This document shows, piece after piece, positions 26,679 to 36,043 of a stretch of 64,000 nucleotides of DNA. Position 1 is the first letter of the stretch. Each line of letters begins with the position of its first letter. The notes under the pieces were generated by a model, which was not told where the DNA came from, did no database searches, and worked only from the letters and a program-made list of their open reading frames with translations. This DNA comes from Streptomyces regalis (GTDB lineage: Bacteria > Actinomycetota > Actinomycetes > Streptomycetales > Streptomycetaceae). The position numbers were made by a program, and so were the translations under genes. The stretch covers positions 96,972 to 160,971 of the forward strand of contig NZ_LLZG01000388.1 in the NCBI RefSeq assembly GCF_001509475.1. The letters run 5' to 3'.

Positions 26679-28168
26679 GCACCCCGAAGCCGTCGGCTCC
26701 CTTCCAGGGGAGGGCTCTCGCCGAAGTGGTCAACGAGCTCACGGAAGAGATCCGTGAGCTCTATACGGCTGACGAGGTGCCTTGGGTCATCGGCTACAGC
26801 GGCGGCAAGGACTCCACCGCTGTACTCCAACTCGTTTGGCTTGCCCTCCAAGGGTTGACGGACGAGCAGCGCACCAAGCCCGTGCACGTCATCAGCACCG
26901 ACACACTGGTTGAGAATCCGGTGGTAGCCGCGTGGGTCTCCCAGTCCCTTGAGACGATGGGGAGGGCGGCAAAGGAGCAAGGGCTGCCGATCGAGCCGCA
27001 CCGCCTGATCCCTGAGGTGAAGGACACCTTCTGGGTCAACCTCATCGGCAAGGGCTATCCAGCTCCCCGCCCGAAGTTCCGGTGGTGCACGGAGCGATTG
27101 AAGATCAAGCCGTCCAACGCGTTCATTCGTCGCGTCGTGCGCCGACACGGTGAGGCGATCCTCGTCCTCGGCATTCGAAAGACCGAGAGCCAGGCGCGTG
27201 CCCGCGCCATGGCGAAGCACGAGAAGCGCCGCGTGCGGGACCGTCTCTCTCCCAACGGCAATCTGCCGAACTCCCTCGTCTACAGTCCCATCGAAGCGTG
27301 GGGTACAGAAGAGGTCTGGATGTTCCTGATGCAGTACTCCAACGCGTGGGGGCATCGGAACAAGGATCTGCTGACCATGTACCAGGGTGCCTCCGAGGAC
27401 TCAGAGTGCCCATTGGTGGTGGACGACACCACTCCTTCCTGCGGTGACAGTCGTTTCGGATGCTGGACTTGCACCCTTGTGGACAAGGACAAGTCGATGA
27501 CTGCCATGATCCGCAACGATGACGAGAAGGAGTGGATGCGGCCCCTCCTGGAGCTCCGGAATCTGCTCGATGACGTGTCGACTGAGAAGGAGGACCGAGA
27601 CTTCCGGCGGATGAACGGCAACGTTCAACTCTTCCACGACGGCGTCATCCAGGGGCCGTACACGCAAGAAGCGCGTCAGAAGTGGCTGACGAAGCTCCTG
27701 GAGGCACAGACCCTCGTGAGGCAGACCGCACCGGAGAGCGTGCAAGGCATCGAGCTGATCTCGGAGGCAGAGTTGCACGAGATCCGCCGCATCTGGGTGT
27801 TCGACAAGCATGAAGTCGAGGACACGCTGCCGGCGATCTACGAGGCAGTGACGACCGAGGAGTTCCCCGGACGCCCCCTCGACGAGCAGCTGGTACTCGG
27901 AGCCGAGGAGATCGACCTCCTCAAGGAAGTGTGCGACGGCGATGACATCCACTTCACGATGACGCGTGAACTCCTCGCAGTCGAGCGGCAGCACCGGACC
28001 ATGACGCGGCGCTCTGGCCTCTTCAAGGAGCTGGAGAAGACGATCAAGAAGGGATTCTACGAAAACGAAGACGACGCCCTTCAGTTCGCGAAGCGTAAGC
28101 AGGAGATCCGCGAATCTGCCCCGACCTACGTGACGCTGGACGAAGAGGCCACCGATGCTCCTTCATAA
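26675..28168 (+). CDS. dndC: DndC, PP-loop ATP pyrophosphatase
   Basis: 497 residues. YSGGKDSTAV at residues 41-50 is the PP-loop of adenosine-phosphosulfate-reductase-like enzymes. WCTER (Cys138), then Cys256 and FGCWTC (Cys263, Cys266) would coordinate the Fe-S cluster required in DndC; Cys245 is also nearby. It activates the DNA backbone by adenylation and incorporates sulfur from DndA. It overlaps dndD by 14 bases. Confidence 0.92.
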   Translation: MSTPKPSAPFQGRALAEVVNELTEEIRELYTADEVPWVIGYSGGKDSTAVLQLVWLALQGLTDEQRTKPVHVISTDTLVENPVVAAWVSQSLETMGRAAKEQGLPIEPHRLIPEVKDTFWVNLIGKGYPAPRPKFRWCTERLKIKPSNAFIRRVVRRHGEAILVLGIRKTESQARARAMAKHEKRRVRDRLSPNGNLPNSLVYSPIEAWGTEEVWMFLMQYSNAWGHRNKDLLTMYQGASEDSECPLVVDDTTPSCGDSRFGCWTCTLVDKDKSMTAMIRNDDEKEWMRPLLELRNLLDDVSTEKEDRDFRRMNGNVQLFHDGVIQGPYTQEARQKWLTKLLEAQTLVRQTAPESVQGIELISEAELHEIRRIWVFDKHEVEDTLPAIYEAVTTEEFPGRPLDEQLVLGAEEIDLLKEVCDGDDIHFTMTRELLAVERQHRTMTRRSGLFKELEKTIKKGFYENEDDALQFAKRKQEIRESAPTYVTLDEEATDAPS

Positions 28169-30146
28169 CATCTCACTTCACGACTTTGGTGCCTACCGCG
28201 GCAAGCAGTCCCTCGACCTGAGCGTCAAGCCCGGGAGGCCGATCGTCCTGATCGGCGGTCTCAACGGATGCGGCAAGACGACCCTGCTGGATGCCATCCA
28301 ATTGGTGCTCTACGGCCATCGGGCACGGTGTAGCGGTCGTGGGAACCGCTCCTACGACTCCTACCTACGCGAGAGCATCAACCGCAAGGCGAACGCGGCC
28401 GAGGGCGCGGAGATCGCCCTGGAGTTTTCCGTCGTTGTGGATGACCAGGAGCGGCACTACCGGGTTGTCCGGAGCTGGCACATCAGCGGCAAGCAGCTCA
28501 AGGAATTCCTGAACGTCATCGTGGATGGCCAGTTTGACCGGATCCTCAGCGAGGGCTGGGCCGACCACGTAGAAGACATCCTTCCGCTCGAAGTAGCCTC
28601 GCTCTTCTTCTTCGACGGCGAAAAGATCGAGTCTCTCGCGGACCCTGAGCGGGCAGCCAGCGTCATCGAGTCCGCGGTCCACTCGCTCCTCGGAGTGAGC
28701 ACGGTGGAGCAGCTCCGTACTGATCTTGTCGCGCTAGTACGACGACAGAGGCTGTCCAGCGAGGACCAGGCCGTACTCGACCAGATCCGCGCCCAGGAAG
28801 CCGAGCACGAAGCGGCAAGGCAGGAAATCGCGGACCGGACGCAAACCTTGGGCAGTGTCCGGGCCCGGTGTGATCGGCTGCAGGTGCAACTCGACAAGGT
28901 AGAGAAGGCATTCGAGCGGGCCGGTGGAAAGCTGTTTGAACGTCAGAAGGAACTCGAGAGCAATCAGAAAGCAATCGCTGAGCGCCTGGCGGCCCAGCGT
29001 GCTTCCCTGCGCTCTCTTGCTGCAGGACCGTTGCCTCTTCTGATGCTCCCGCAGCAGTTGGCCAGGCTCCGTGAACAGGCCGGTCGGGAGAAGGAGGCTG
29101 ACGACGCCACGCGAGTCGTAGGCGTCCTGGAGGACCGTGATGCGTGGCTTCTCGACCATCTTCCTGCGTCGGTGACGGCTGCTGCGCGCACAGCTTTGAA
29201 GAAGAAGCTGGCAACGGATCGTGAGAAGCGCGAGAGCGCAGCGGAACTCAAGCAGAGCCTCGACCTTCCGAGCGACGCACTTGAGCAGCTCTCGGCTCTC
29301 GATGAAGCACTCACTCGGGATGCATCCCGAGCTCGCGAGCTCCTCAAGGAGTCTGCGGAGACGACCGACCGTCTCGATGACGCCGATCGTCTCCTGGCTG
29401 GTGTCCCGGATAAGAAGCTGATCAAGGATCTTGTTGAGGAGCGCAACGAGGCGATTGACGCGCTCGCCGTTGCGAAGGACGAATTCAGGCGTGGCGAAGA
29501 GCAGTTGGAGGAGCTCAAGAGCCGACGCACCCGAATCGGCGCCGATCTGGAGCGAGCGCAGCAGAAGCGGGTCAAGACGCTCATTGAGATTGAGGAGCTC
29601 GAGCGAATCGTCACGTTTGCTGGGAAGGCGCGAGACACGCTCGAAAAGTTCGGCGAGGCTCTGCTGCAGCGCCACATCAGTCGTCTCGAAGTCGCTGTCC
29701 TCCAAAGTTTCAAGGCCTTGATGCGTAAGAGCGGCCTCATCCACGATCTGCGGATCGACACCGTCAAGTCCAACCTCACCCTTGCGGACGCTGAGGGGGA
29801 ACCCATCGATCCTGGGCGGCTCAGCGCGGGCGAACGGCAGCTGCTTGCCATCTCGCTGCTTTGGGGCCTGGCCAAGGTTGCTGGGAACAAGCTGCCCAGT
29901 GTGATCGACACGCCTCTGGGACGCCTCGACAGCCGACACCGTCAGCATCTGGTCGACCGATACTTCCCGAACGCTGGTCGGCAGGTACTCCTGCTGTCCA
30001 CGGATGAGGAGATCGACGAGAACCTTCTCAGCCGTCTGAAGCCGTCCCTCGCGCACACCTACACCCTTGTTCACGACGACACGTCGTTCACCACCACCGT
30101 CGAGGCCGGGTACTGGTGGACCGCAGGAGCTCCGCATGTCGCTTGA
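28155..30146 (+). CDS. dndD: DndD, SMC/Rad50-like ATPase
   Basis: 663 residues. IGGLNGCGKTTLLDAI at 33-48 is Walker A. A long coiled coil follows (about 200-510). LSAGERQLLAISLLWGLAK near 556 is the ABC signature, and LPSVIDTPLGRLD gives Walker B and the D-loop. DndD is thought to open or hold DNA so that DndC and DndE can act. It overlaps dndC by 14 bases and dndE by 11, so the whole set is translationally coupled. Confidence 0.92.
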   Translation: MLLHNISLHDFGAYRGKQSLDLSVKPGRPIVLIGGLNGCGKTTLLDAIQLVLYGHRARCSGRGNRSYDSYLRESINRKANAAEGAEIALEFSVVVDDQERHYRVVRSWHISGKQLKEFLNVIVDGQFDRILSEGWADHVEDILPLEVASLFFFDGEKIESLADPERAASVIESAVHSLLGVSTVEQLRTDLVALVRRQRLSSEDQAVLDQIRAQEAEHEAARQEIADRTQTLGSVRARCDRLQVQLDKVEKAFERAGGKLFERQKELESNQKAIAERLAAQRASLRSLAAGPLPLLMLPQQLARLREQAGREKEADDATRVVGVLEDRDAWLLDHLPASVTAAARTALKKKLATDREKRESAAELKQSLDLPSDALEQLSALDEALTRDASRARELLKESAETTDRLDDADRLLAGVPDKKLIKDLVEERNEAIDALAVAKDEFRRGEEQLEELKSRRTRIGADLERAQQKRVKTLIEIEELERIVTFAGKARDTLEKFGEALLQRHISRLEVAVLQSFKALMRKSGLIHDLRIDTVKSNLTLADAEGEPIDPGRLSAGERQLLAISLLWGLAKVAGNKLPSVIDTPLGRLDSRHRQHLVDRYFPNAGRQVLLLSTDEEIDENLLSRLKPSLAHTYTLVHDDTSFTTTVEAGYWWTAGAPHVA

Positions 30147-30513
30147 GACAGTTCGCCTCTCGCAGACGGCGAAGGATCAACTCATCTGGTTGAAGCGCAA
30201 CACCGGTTTGACCCAGTGGAATGAGCTGTGCAGGTGGGCCCTGGCGCTGTCGCTCCGAGACTCGTCCACGCCCCTGGTGAAGGAGGTCGTGACCGACTCC
30301 AACGTCGAGATGTCCTGGAAGACGTTCACCAGTCCGTACGGAGACATCTACCTCGCCTTGCTCAAGCAACGGTGCCTCATGGACGGTGAGGAGCTCTCAG
30401 ACGAGGCCATTGCGCGGACGCTGACGGTGCATCTGCACCGCGGTATCGGCTACTTGCACGGTCGCCCCGACCTTCGGTCCGTCGAACAGCTCGTCTCCAC
30501 CGCCACGGGATAG
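30136..30513 (+). CDS. dndE: DndE, DNA-nick-binding component
   Basis: 125 residues from the ATG at 30136, inside the end of dndD. VRLSQTAKDQLIWLKRNTGLTQWNELCRWALALSL is the characteristic ribbon-helix-like DndE N-terminus, and HLHRGIGYLHGR near the end is its conserved tail. DndE binds nicked DNA and completes the modification complex. A longer frame from 30067 is internal to dndD. Confidence 0.9.
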   Translation: MSLETVRLSQTAKDQLIWLKRNTGLTQWNELCRWALALSLRDSSTPLVKEVVTDSNVEMSWKTFTSPYGDIYLALLKQRCLMDGEELSDEAIARTLTVHLHRGIGYLHGRPDLRSVEQLVSTATG

Positions 30514-30537
30514 CACCTGATGGATGGTTGATGGTTG

Positions 30538-30565
30538 GCCCGCCCCACCTACAGGTGGGGCGGGC
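30538..30565 (+). terminator. Terminator of dndBCDE
   Basis: Two 13-base arms (30538-30550 and 30553-30565, GCCCGCCCCACCT and its complement) with a two-base centre, 24 bases after the dndE stop, followed by TTCT. A strong GC hairpin that closes the modification operon and separates it from the genes that follow. Confidence 0.85.
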
Positions 30566-30817
30566 TTCTGCATACTGGCCTGGGAGTGGCCACCGCTGAG
30601 CGTGGTTGGCAGATTTTCCCAGCAACGCCTGCAACAACAGGCGCTGTTGGCCGACCTATCTAAGTGAGGGGCAGCCAGGCACCTGACAGATTCGGCGGTT
30701 TCATCAACGCCTGTCAGTGGCGTCTAGTACTCTCGCAGGACAACTAAATGAGCAACGCTTCAACACACGGACGCGAGCCACCGTATGGGGTTCGCCACCA
30801 GACACTCTGGAGCGATC
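30566..30817. other. Promoter region of the GHKL operon
   Basis: No gene. A short inverted repeat CGCCTG-N6-CAGGCG (30626-30643) lies here. The region must contain the promoter for the HTH, GIY-YIG and ATPase genes; no clear -35/-10 pair can be assigned by eye. Confidence 0.4.
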
Positions 30818-31288
30818 ATGATTAGCCACCCCGTCGAGGGGGCTATTGTCGCGCTGCAACAGAGCGCGCTCACCACCTTCGACACCTATCAACTCGACAG
30901 GATCGACCGAGCCCTCGACGAGCTTCTGCGCAACCCCACTGATGAGTCGACGCCGGCGGAGTACCGCGTCCGATCAGCCATGGGACACGCATACGAGGTA
31001 ATCGAGCGCCGCAAAAGCATCATTCCTCTCGTCTCCCTCTGCGCAGAGCACGCCGAGCAGGGCGTGAGCGACCGGGACTATCCGCTGGTCGAGATCAACG
31101 AATGGCTGTGCAGCGAGCCCGGAATCTCCCTGGAGCAGCGAGCCCTGCTCCAGGCGCTTGCACGTGGCGAGGATGCCACGACCCTCGCGCAGCGTGAGGG
31201 CCTACCTGTAGCCCGGGTACGAGAACGAATCAGCCGCGCCCGGAGAGCAGCCCGCCAGCTCTGGAAGACGTCGGTGCTGGCTGCATGA
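30818..31288 (+). CDS. Small HTH protein, first gene of the GHKL operon
   Basis: About 156 residues from the ATG at 30818, preceded by TGGAGCG. The C-terminal part (LLQALARGEDATTLAQREGLPVARVRERISRARRAARQLW) looks like a sigma-region-4/LuxR-type helix-turn-helix. Such proteins may be regulators or DNA-binding subunits. It overlaps the GIY-YIG gene by four bases. The exact family is not recognised. Confidence 0.55.
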   Translation: MISHPVEGAIVALQQSALTTFDTYQLDRIDRALDELLRNPTDESTPAEYRVRSAMGHAYEVIERRKSIIPLVSLCAEHAEQGVSDRDYPLVEINEWLCSEPGISLEQRALLQALARGEDATTLAQREGLPVARVRERISRARRAARQLWKTSVLAA

Positions 31289-31692
31289 ATCCGAGACTCA
31301 TCGGTCTGCGCCCATGGCTTGTGCGCGCACTCATTCCTCCGCAGCACATCGGAACGTATGTGCTCTACACGGCGGATGGCGTCCCGAGCTACATAGGCCG
31401 CAGCGACACGGACCTCAGGCGACGACTCCTCCGGCACTGTACAAACCGGCGCGGCGCGTACTTCACCTACGACGTCCACCACAGCCCTCTCAATGCCTTC
31501 GAGGTGGAATGCGCCCTGTTCCACACGCTGGCACCCGAGATCACCAATCGCATACACCCGGACCGCCCCGCCCACCAAAAGGCATGCTGTGTGTACTGCC
31601 GATCTACACAGCGCACCGTGCGGAGCCATCGTCTTGCACCCCAGGCACGACAGATCAATCCATCAACACGTACAAGTGAGGGCCTCCGATGA
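31285..31692 (+). CDS. GIY-YIG nuclease-like protein
   Basis: 135 residues. GTYVLYTADGVPSYIGRS is the GIY-YIG pair of strands (here GTY and YIG), followed by DLRRRLLRHC with the expected arginines and NAFEVECALFH containing the catalytic-Glu helix. The domain cleaves DNA. It overlaps its neighbours by four bases on both sides, so it forms a tight operon with the HTH protein and the ATPase. A cysteine pair (CCVYC) near residue 98 may bind metal. Confidence 0.65.
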   Translation: MNPRLIGLRPWLVRALIPPQHIGTYVLYTADGVPSYIGRSDTDLRRRLLRHCTNRRGAYFTYDVHHSPLNAFEVECALFHTLAPEITNRIHPDRPAHQKACCVYCRSTQRTVRSHRLAPQARQINPSTRTSEGLR

Positions 31693-33428
31693 CATCACCC
31701 CTGTTCTTGGCACCAGATGACCAGCGTGGCAACATCATCCAAGTCGACCGCGCCCTGGAATCCATGCGCGATGCTGGCTTTGACCTCACAGCCGCTATCG
31801 GCGAGCCCCTGGACAACTCAATCCAGGCGGAAGCCACTCTGATGCGAGTCCTCCCGGTGTACGGCGCTCGCAAGAAGAGCATCGAGAAGTTCATCATCTC
31901 CGACAACGGCGTCGGCATTGATCCAGCGATCATGCACAACGTGCTGTCCATCGGCTACAGCGCCCGCTACAACGAACGTGATGGCCTTGGACGCTTCGGC
32001 ATGGGGCTGAAGCTCGCCGGCCTCAGCTTGGGCGAGCGCATCGACATCTACAGCAAGCGCGCCAACAGCCCCACGATCCACCACAGCTACGTCGACCTTG
32101 AAGAAGTCCGCGAGGGCAAGCAGCAGTACATCAGCACTGACGAGGTGCAGAGCTGGCCCGAAGAGGCAGCCAAGCAGATGGTCGGCAGGGACAACCGCCC
32201 ACTCGCATCCGGCACGGTTGTGATCTTCAGCAAGATCGACCGACTCTCCACCGGCGGCACGTACGGAACGTCCCTGGAAGAGAAGATCGCTGACCTTCGC
32301 AAGTTCATCGCACGCGCGTTCCGGACCTACATCGACACGGGGCGCACCATCGAACTCGAAGGCAAGGAAGTCACACTCCACGACCCCCTCTTCCTGCGAG
32401 ACAACCCCCGCATCATCAGCAAGTACAAGTCACAGAAACTTGACCCTCGAGGCACGATCATCGAGGACGAAGACATCGAGATCGACGGCCACAAGGTTCA
32501 CGTAACAGTCGCCCTGGTGCCCGTGGAATTCCGCCCCTGGGCCGGGGCCGGCGGTGCGGTAGACCACCGGGGCGACGACATCCGGGACTTCCAGATCAAC
32601 GCCGAGAACGCAGGCAAGATCAGCATCCTGCGAAACGGTCGCGAGATCTTCTACGACAGCATCCCGCGGCTCCTTGAAGCGACACGGAACGATAAAGCCA
32701 TCCGCTATGTCGCTATTGAGGTGACGTTCCCTGCGGAGCTGGACGAGTACTTCCAGGTTCGCAACGTCAAGCGCGGAGCCGAGCCGGTGACGAAGCTTCG
32801 GAACCAGCTGAAGGACTGGCTTCGGCGGCCCGTGCGCGTAGCCCGCAAGCAGATCCACGAGCACTGGACTGACGTAGACACACGCAAGCGGCTCGAGAGC
32901 GGCCCTCACGACGCAAGCATGGCTACTGCGGCGAGGGCGAATCCCAGCCTTCCTCATGGGCTTGCCGGCCGCGCAGTCACTGCGGAGCAGGAGGAGCAGA
33001 TCGTCCTGGATGCCGCAGAGGACATGGGGCTTGACCCTGAGGTCGATGTTGCGAAGGTCGATGCGCTCCGCGAACAGATCCGGACGAAGCCCATCACTCT
33101 CTTCGACGCCAGTTGGCCCGGCAAAGAGTTCATCGTAGTCCAACACCTCAACGGCAAGGCGCTAGTCAAGTTCAACCTTCGGCACACGTTCTTCAAAGAG
33201 GTCTACGTCCCCCTGAAGAAGCTCGCTGACCAAGGTACAGACGGGATGACCCCAGAGGACATGCTCGATCTCGCCCGCCGGGCCGAGGCAGCAATTGACC
33301 TGCTCTTCATGGGCTATGCACGTGCGGAATCCATGTCCCAGAACCCCGAAGAGGACTACAGCCAACTGCGTACCCACTGGGGGATGTTCACCGAGGCGAT
33401 GCTCAAGGAAGAACTTAAGGACCAGTGA
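31689..33428 (+). CDS. GHKL ATPase, MORC/Hsp90-like
   Basis: 579 residues with the Bergerat ATP fold: IGEPLDNSIQA (N-box, Glu39 and Asn43), ISDNGVGID (G1, about 70-78) and GLGRFGMGLKLAG (G2, about 99-111). A transducer-like region follows, then KRGAEPVTKLRNQLKDWLRRPVRVARKQI and a helical C-terminus. This layout matches MORC, MutL, Hsp90 and topoisomerase VI-like dimeric ATPases. Partnered with a nuclease, it may act as the ATP-driven sensor or clamp of a defence complex. An established role in Dnd restriction is not known to me. Confidence 0.8.
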   Translation: MTSPLFLAPDDQRGNIIQVDRALESMRDAGFDLTAAIGEPLDNSIQAEATLMRVLPVYGARKKSIEKFIISDNGVGIDPAIMHNVLSIGYSARYNERDGLGRFGMGLKLAGLSLGERIDIYSKRANSPTIHHSYVDLEEVREGKQQYISTDEVQSWPEEAAKQMVGRDNRPLASGTVVIFSKIDRLSTGGTYGTSLEEKIADLRKFIARAFRTYIDTGRTIELEGKEVTLHDPLFLRDNPRIISKYKSQKLDPRGTIIEDEDIEIDGHKVHVTVALVPVEFRPWAGAGGAVDHRGDDIRDFQINAENAGKISILRNGREIFYDSIPRLLEATRNDKAIRYVAIEVTFPAELDEYFQVRNVKRGAEPVTKLRNQLKDWLRRPVRVARKQIHEHWTDVDTRKRLESGPHDASMATAARANPSLPHGLAGRAVTAEQEEQIVLDAAEDMGLDPEVDVAKVDALREQIRTKPITLFDASWPGKEFIVVQHLNGKALVKFNLRHTFFKEVYVPLKKLADQGTDGMTPEDMLDLARRAEAAIDLLFMGYARAESMSQNPEEDYSQLRTHWGMFTEAMLKEELKDQ

Positions 33429-33432
33429 CTCT

Positions 33433-33466
33433 GTGGTGACGGACGGCTGGAGCCGTCCGTCACCAC
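33433..33466 (+). terminator. Terminator after the GHKL ATPase gene
   Basis: Fifteen-base arms (33433-33447 and 33452-33466) around the loop TGGA, starting four bases after the ATPase stop. It divides the GHKL operon from the DGQHR gene that follows. Confidence 0.8.
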
Positions 33467-33645
33467 CCCAGCAGCGTCCGCAGTGGCGCGATCTGTGGGC
33501 GAGATCGTTTCGTTTCCTGCATCAGGCCCCGCGGCCGCACTGTGACCTGCAGGATGTCGTGAGAAGACTCAGCAAGCAACGCATCGTGAGCCGGGGCAAC
33601 GGGCGCTGGCGTCGTAACCGAAGCAGCGTGGGAAGGCAGTGAAGG

Positions 33646-35817
33646 ATGTTTGGCTCGGGCAATGGACTGACGTTCCGCGACTACGTGCAGGGCACGTGGG
33701 GGAGCTTCGATACTCCGGCGGGGAGGGTCGACTACATCATGACGAAGGCTCGACTTGGTGGTGATGCCAACACGCCCGAGCGGCAACTCACCAAGAACCT
33801 GGCTCCCGTCCGCGAGGTCATGGATGCAGGCGACCTCGACTTCAACCAGCTCCTCCAACGCGACCTCGACGACCACCGCGTAGCCGTCAACCTGATCCCA
33901 TATCTGCTCAAACCCCAGACCACAGGTCCAGCGTTCTTCCCGCCGATCGTGGCTGTAGTGCTCCCCTTCCACAACAAGCGCCCCACGGCGTTTCCCAAGC
34001 TGGGGGAGGTGACGTCCATAAGCGCCGATGAAGCCAACTGGCAGGAGCAGCGTGCGGGAACTGCGTTCCAGGTCCACCGTCTCCTCGGCTCTGACGGACA
34101 GCCGCACGGGGCCAATGTGGGCAAGCTGTGGTGGAACCGTGCCGAGTCAAGCCTGGTTGTTCTTGATGGCCAGCACCGTGCGATGGCACTTCTTGCCATC
34201 GAGCGGACTCTGACCAACTCATGGCAAGACACCTCCGCGGTCAAGTACCGCTCCTTTTACGAACATCAGGTACGGCGTGTTCTTGAGCAGCACGGGGCCG
34301 GCGAACCTGACCTGTCGAAAGTCGAAGTACCGGTCACGGTGTGCTGGTTCCCGGACCAGACCGGGGACGGATCCCGGCCCCACGAAGCCGCCCGGAAGCT
34401 GTTCGTCGATGTGAACAAGGAGGCACGCCCGCCGAGCGAGTCCCGCATCATCCTGCTGTCGGACGCTGAACTCTCCAACGTCCTCACGCGAAGCATGCTC
34501 AGTGAGCTGCGAAGCCGGAACGATGCCTCCTACGTTCCGCTGTACGCGGTGGAGTACGACAACCCGGAGGTCAACAGCCACCGCCCGGCACGGTGGTCGG
34601 TGCTCACGAACATCAACCTGCTCAAGATGGCTGTGAACCGCTGCATTTTCGGACCGTCGAAGTACCTCACCAACGTCGCCCAGGGGATCTCCGGCAAGGA
34701 GAGCGAGCATCAGCGTGATGACTTCATGCGCGGTCAGCTCGAGGTAGACACCCTTCTGGAGAAATACTTCGAGGACGGGGGCATCCCATTTGATCGGGAC
34801 TCTCTCGGAGACAAGCAGTTCCCTCTCGGCAAGATGGAGACGATCAGCGCCAGGTTCCAGGAGACATGGGGCCGGGCGATCCTGACACTGCTGTCGAGGA
34901 CCGCTCCGTACGCGGCACACGCCAGTGCGCTGACCAAGCTCAAGGACGACTGGCACGTCGCCGACACGTTCGCGGCTCTGGCCCACGACGCTCTCTTCGG
35001 TGGGGTGGGTGTGTTCTGGACCCTGCGTGACAGCTACGACCACTACATGGAACACAGGGACAACGCAGATCGCCGGCTGCCCAAGTCGGATGTGATCCGC
35101 GCCTGGGAGGCGCTCAAAGGCAAAGAGGAGGACTTCGACCAGTACCGTGCGCAGGAGTACCTGCGATCGACCCGTCCCGAGCGCGTCAAGCGTTGCAAGG
35201 ATGCCTACAGCGTCCTCAACACCCACGCCTGCCAGCTCGGCCTCGCCATGACCATGGGCTCGCTCTGGGAAGTGCGAAAGACGCAGCCCGGCGGCGTCGA
35301 ACTCAAAGACCTCCCGGCCTTCGCGGAAGCTCTTGTCGATGCATGGAACGCCTTCTTCCAGATCGAGCACGGCCGAACTCGTGACCGAAAGGTCGCCTTC
35401 AACAAGACTGGCATCACAAACCCGATCAACCAGATCGGGAACATGGAGTCTGCCCAAGCCGTCTACTTCCGCTACTTCTGGATGCAGGCACTGGCGGTCC
35501 CCACCGCATGGCCCCATGTGGCCCAGTGGTTGCCGGACCGCGAAGAGTTCGACATCAAGCTCGGCGAAGCCCGGCGGATGTACCTGGACCTGTGCATCAA
35601 GCAGCAACTCAAGGCCCTCAAGACGAACCAGCCCACCGCGCAGGAGACCGAACTCCGGCCTGTCGCCGAGAAGCAAGCGAATGCCGCCCTCAAGAAGGCA
35701 CTCAAGGACTGGTTCGAGGTGTCGGACGACGACTTCGACGCCTGGCTGAGCGAGCCGATCCGCCGCAGTAAGCAGGGGGAGCTCGACCTGGATGACGCGG
35801 GCCGAGAAGCGGAATAG
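33646..35817 (+). CDS. Large DGQHR-domain protein 1, DndB paralogue
   Basis: 723 residues, nearly twice the length of DndB. SSLVVLDGQHRAMALL at 169-184 is the same motif; VDVNKEARPPSESRIILL follows as in DNA sulfur-modification-associated proteins. The C-terminal half is helical and ends in an acidic tail. GAAGG precedes the ATG at 33646. It has its own promoter region (33467-33645). It may recognise PT-modified or unmodified DNA, or gate the nuclease encoded downstream. Function by family is uncertain. Confidence 0.7.
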   Translation: MFGSGNGLTFRDYVQGTWGSFDTPAGRVDYIMTKARLGGDANTPERQLTKNLAPVREVMDAGDLDFNQLLQRDLDDHRVAVNLIPYLLKPQTTGPAFFPPIVAVVLPFHNKRPTAFPKLGEVTSISADEANWQEQRAGTAFQVHRLLGSDGQPHGANVGKLWWNRAESSLVVLDGQHRAMALLAIERTLTNSWQDTSAVKYRSFYEHQVRRVLEQHGAGEPDLSKVEVPVTVCWFPDQTGDGSRPHEAARKLFVDVNKEARPPSESRIILLSDAELSNVLTRSMLSELRSRNDASYVPLYAVEYDNPEVNSHRPARWSVLTNINLLKMAVNRCIFGPSKYLTNVAQGISGKESEHQRDDFMRGQLEVDTLLEKYFEDGGIPFDRDSLGDKQFPLGKMETISARFQETWGRAILTLLSRTAPYAAHASALTKLKDDWHVADTFAALAHDALFGGVGVFWTLRDSYDHYMEHRDNADRRLPKSDVIRAWEALKGKEEDFDQYRAQEYLRSTRPERVKRCKDAYSVLNTHACQLGLAMTMGSLWEVRKTQPGGVELKDLPAFAEALVDAWNAFFQIEHGRTRDRKVAFNKTGITNPINQIGNMESAQAVYFRYFWMQALAVPTAWPHVAQWLPDREEFDIKLGEARRMYLDLCIKQQLKALKTNQPTAQETELRPVAEKQANAALKKALKDWFEVSDDDFDAWLSEPIRRSKQGELDLDDAGREAE

Positions 35818-36043
35818 CCGGAGGACAGCCGAGAGCCAGGCCCAAGCTGCACGTTGGCGAGGTTCGGCCATGCTCTGCGTGCAGCTGCGGCCAAGTCCGT
35901 AGGTCCGTACACCGGCGGACCTGACATACAACCTCACGGTGACGTCCGAGTCTCGTGAGGTGAAAATCATCCTTTGGCGTCGAGTACGCGGTCCTCCGCG
36001 TCTGTGCACTCGGCCAGCCATCTCAGTTCCGGGGAGAGACAGA

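Noticed and set aside
28734..30137. 467-codon minus-strand frame opposite dndD
   Set aside because: Antisense shadow of a well-identified ATPase gene.
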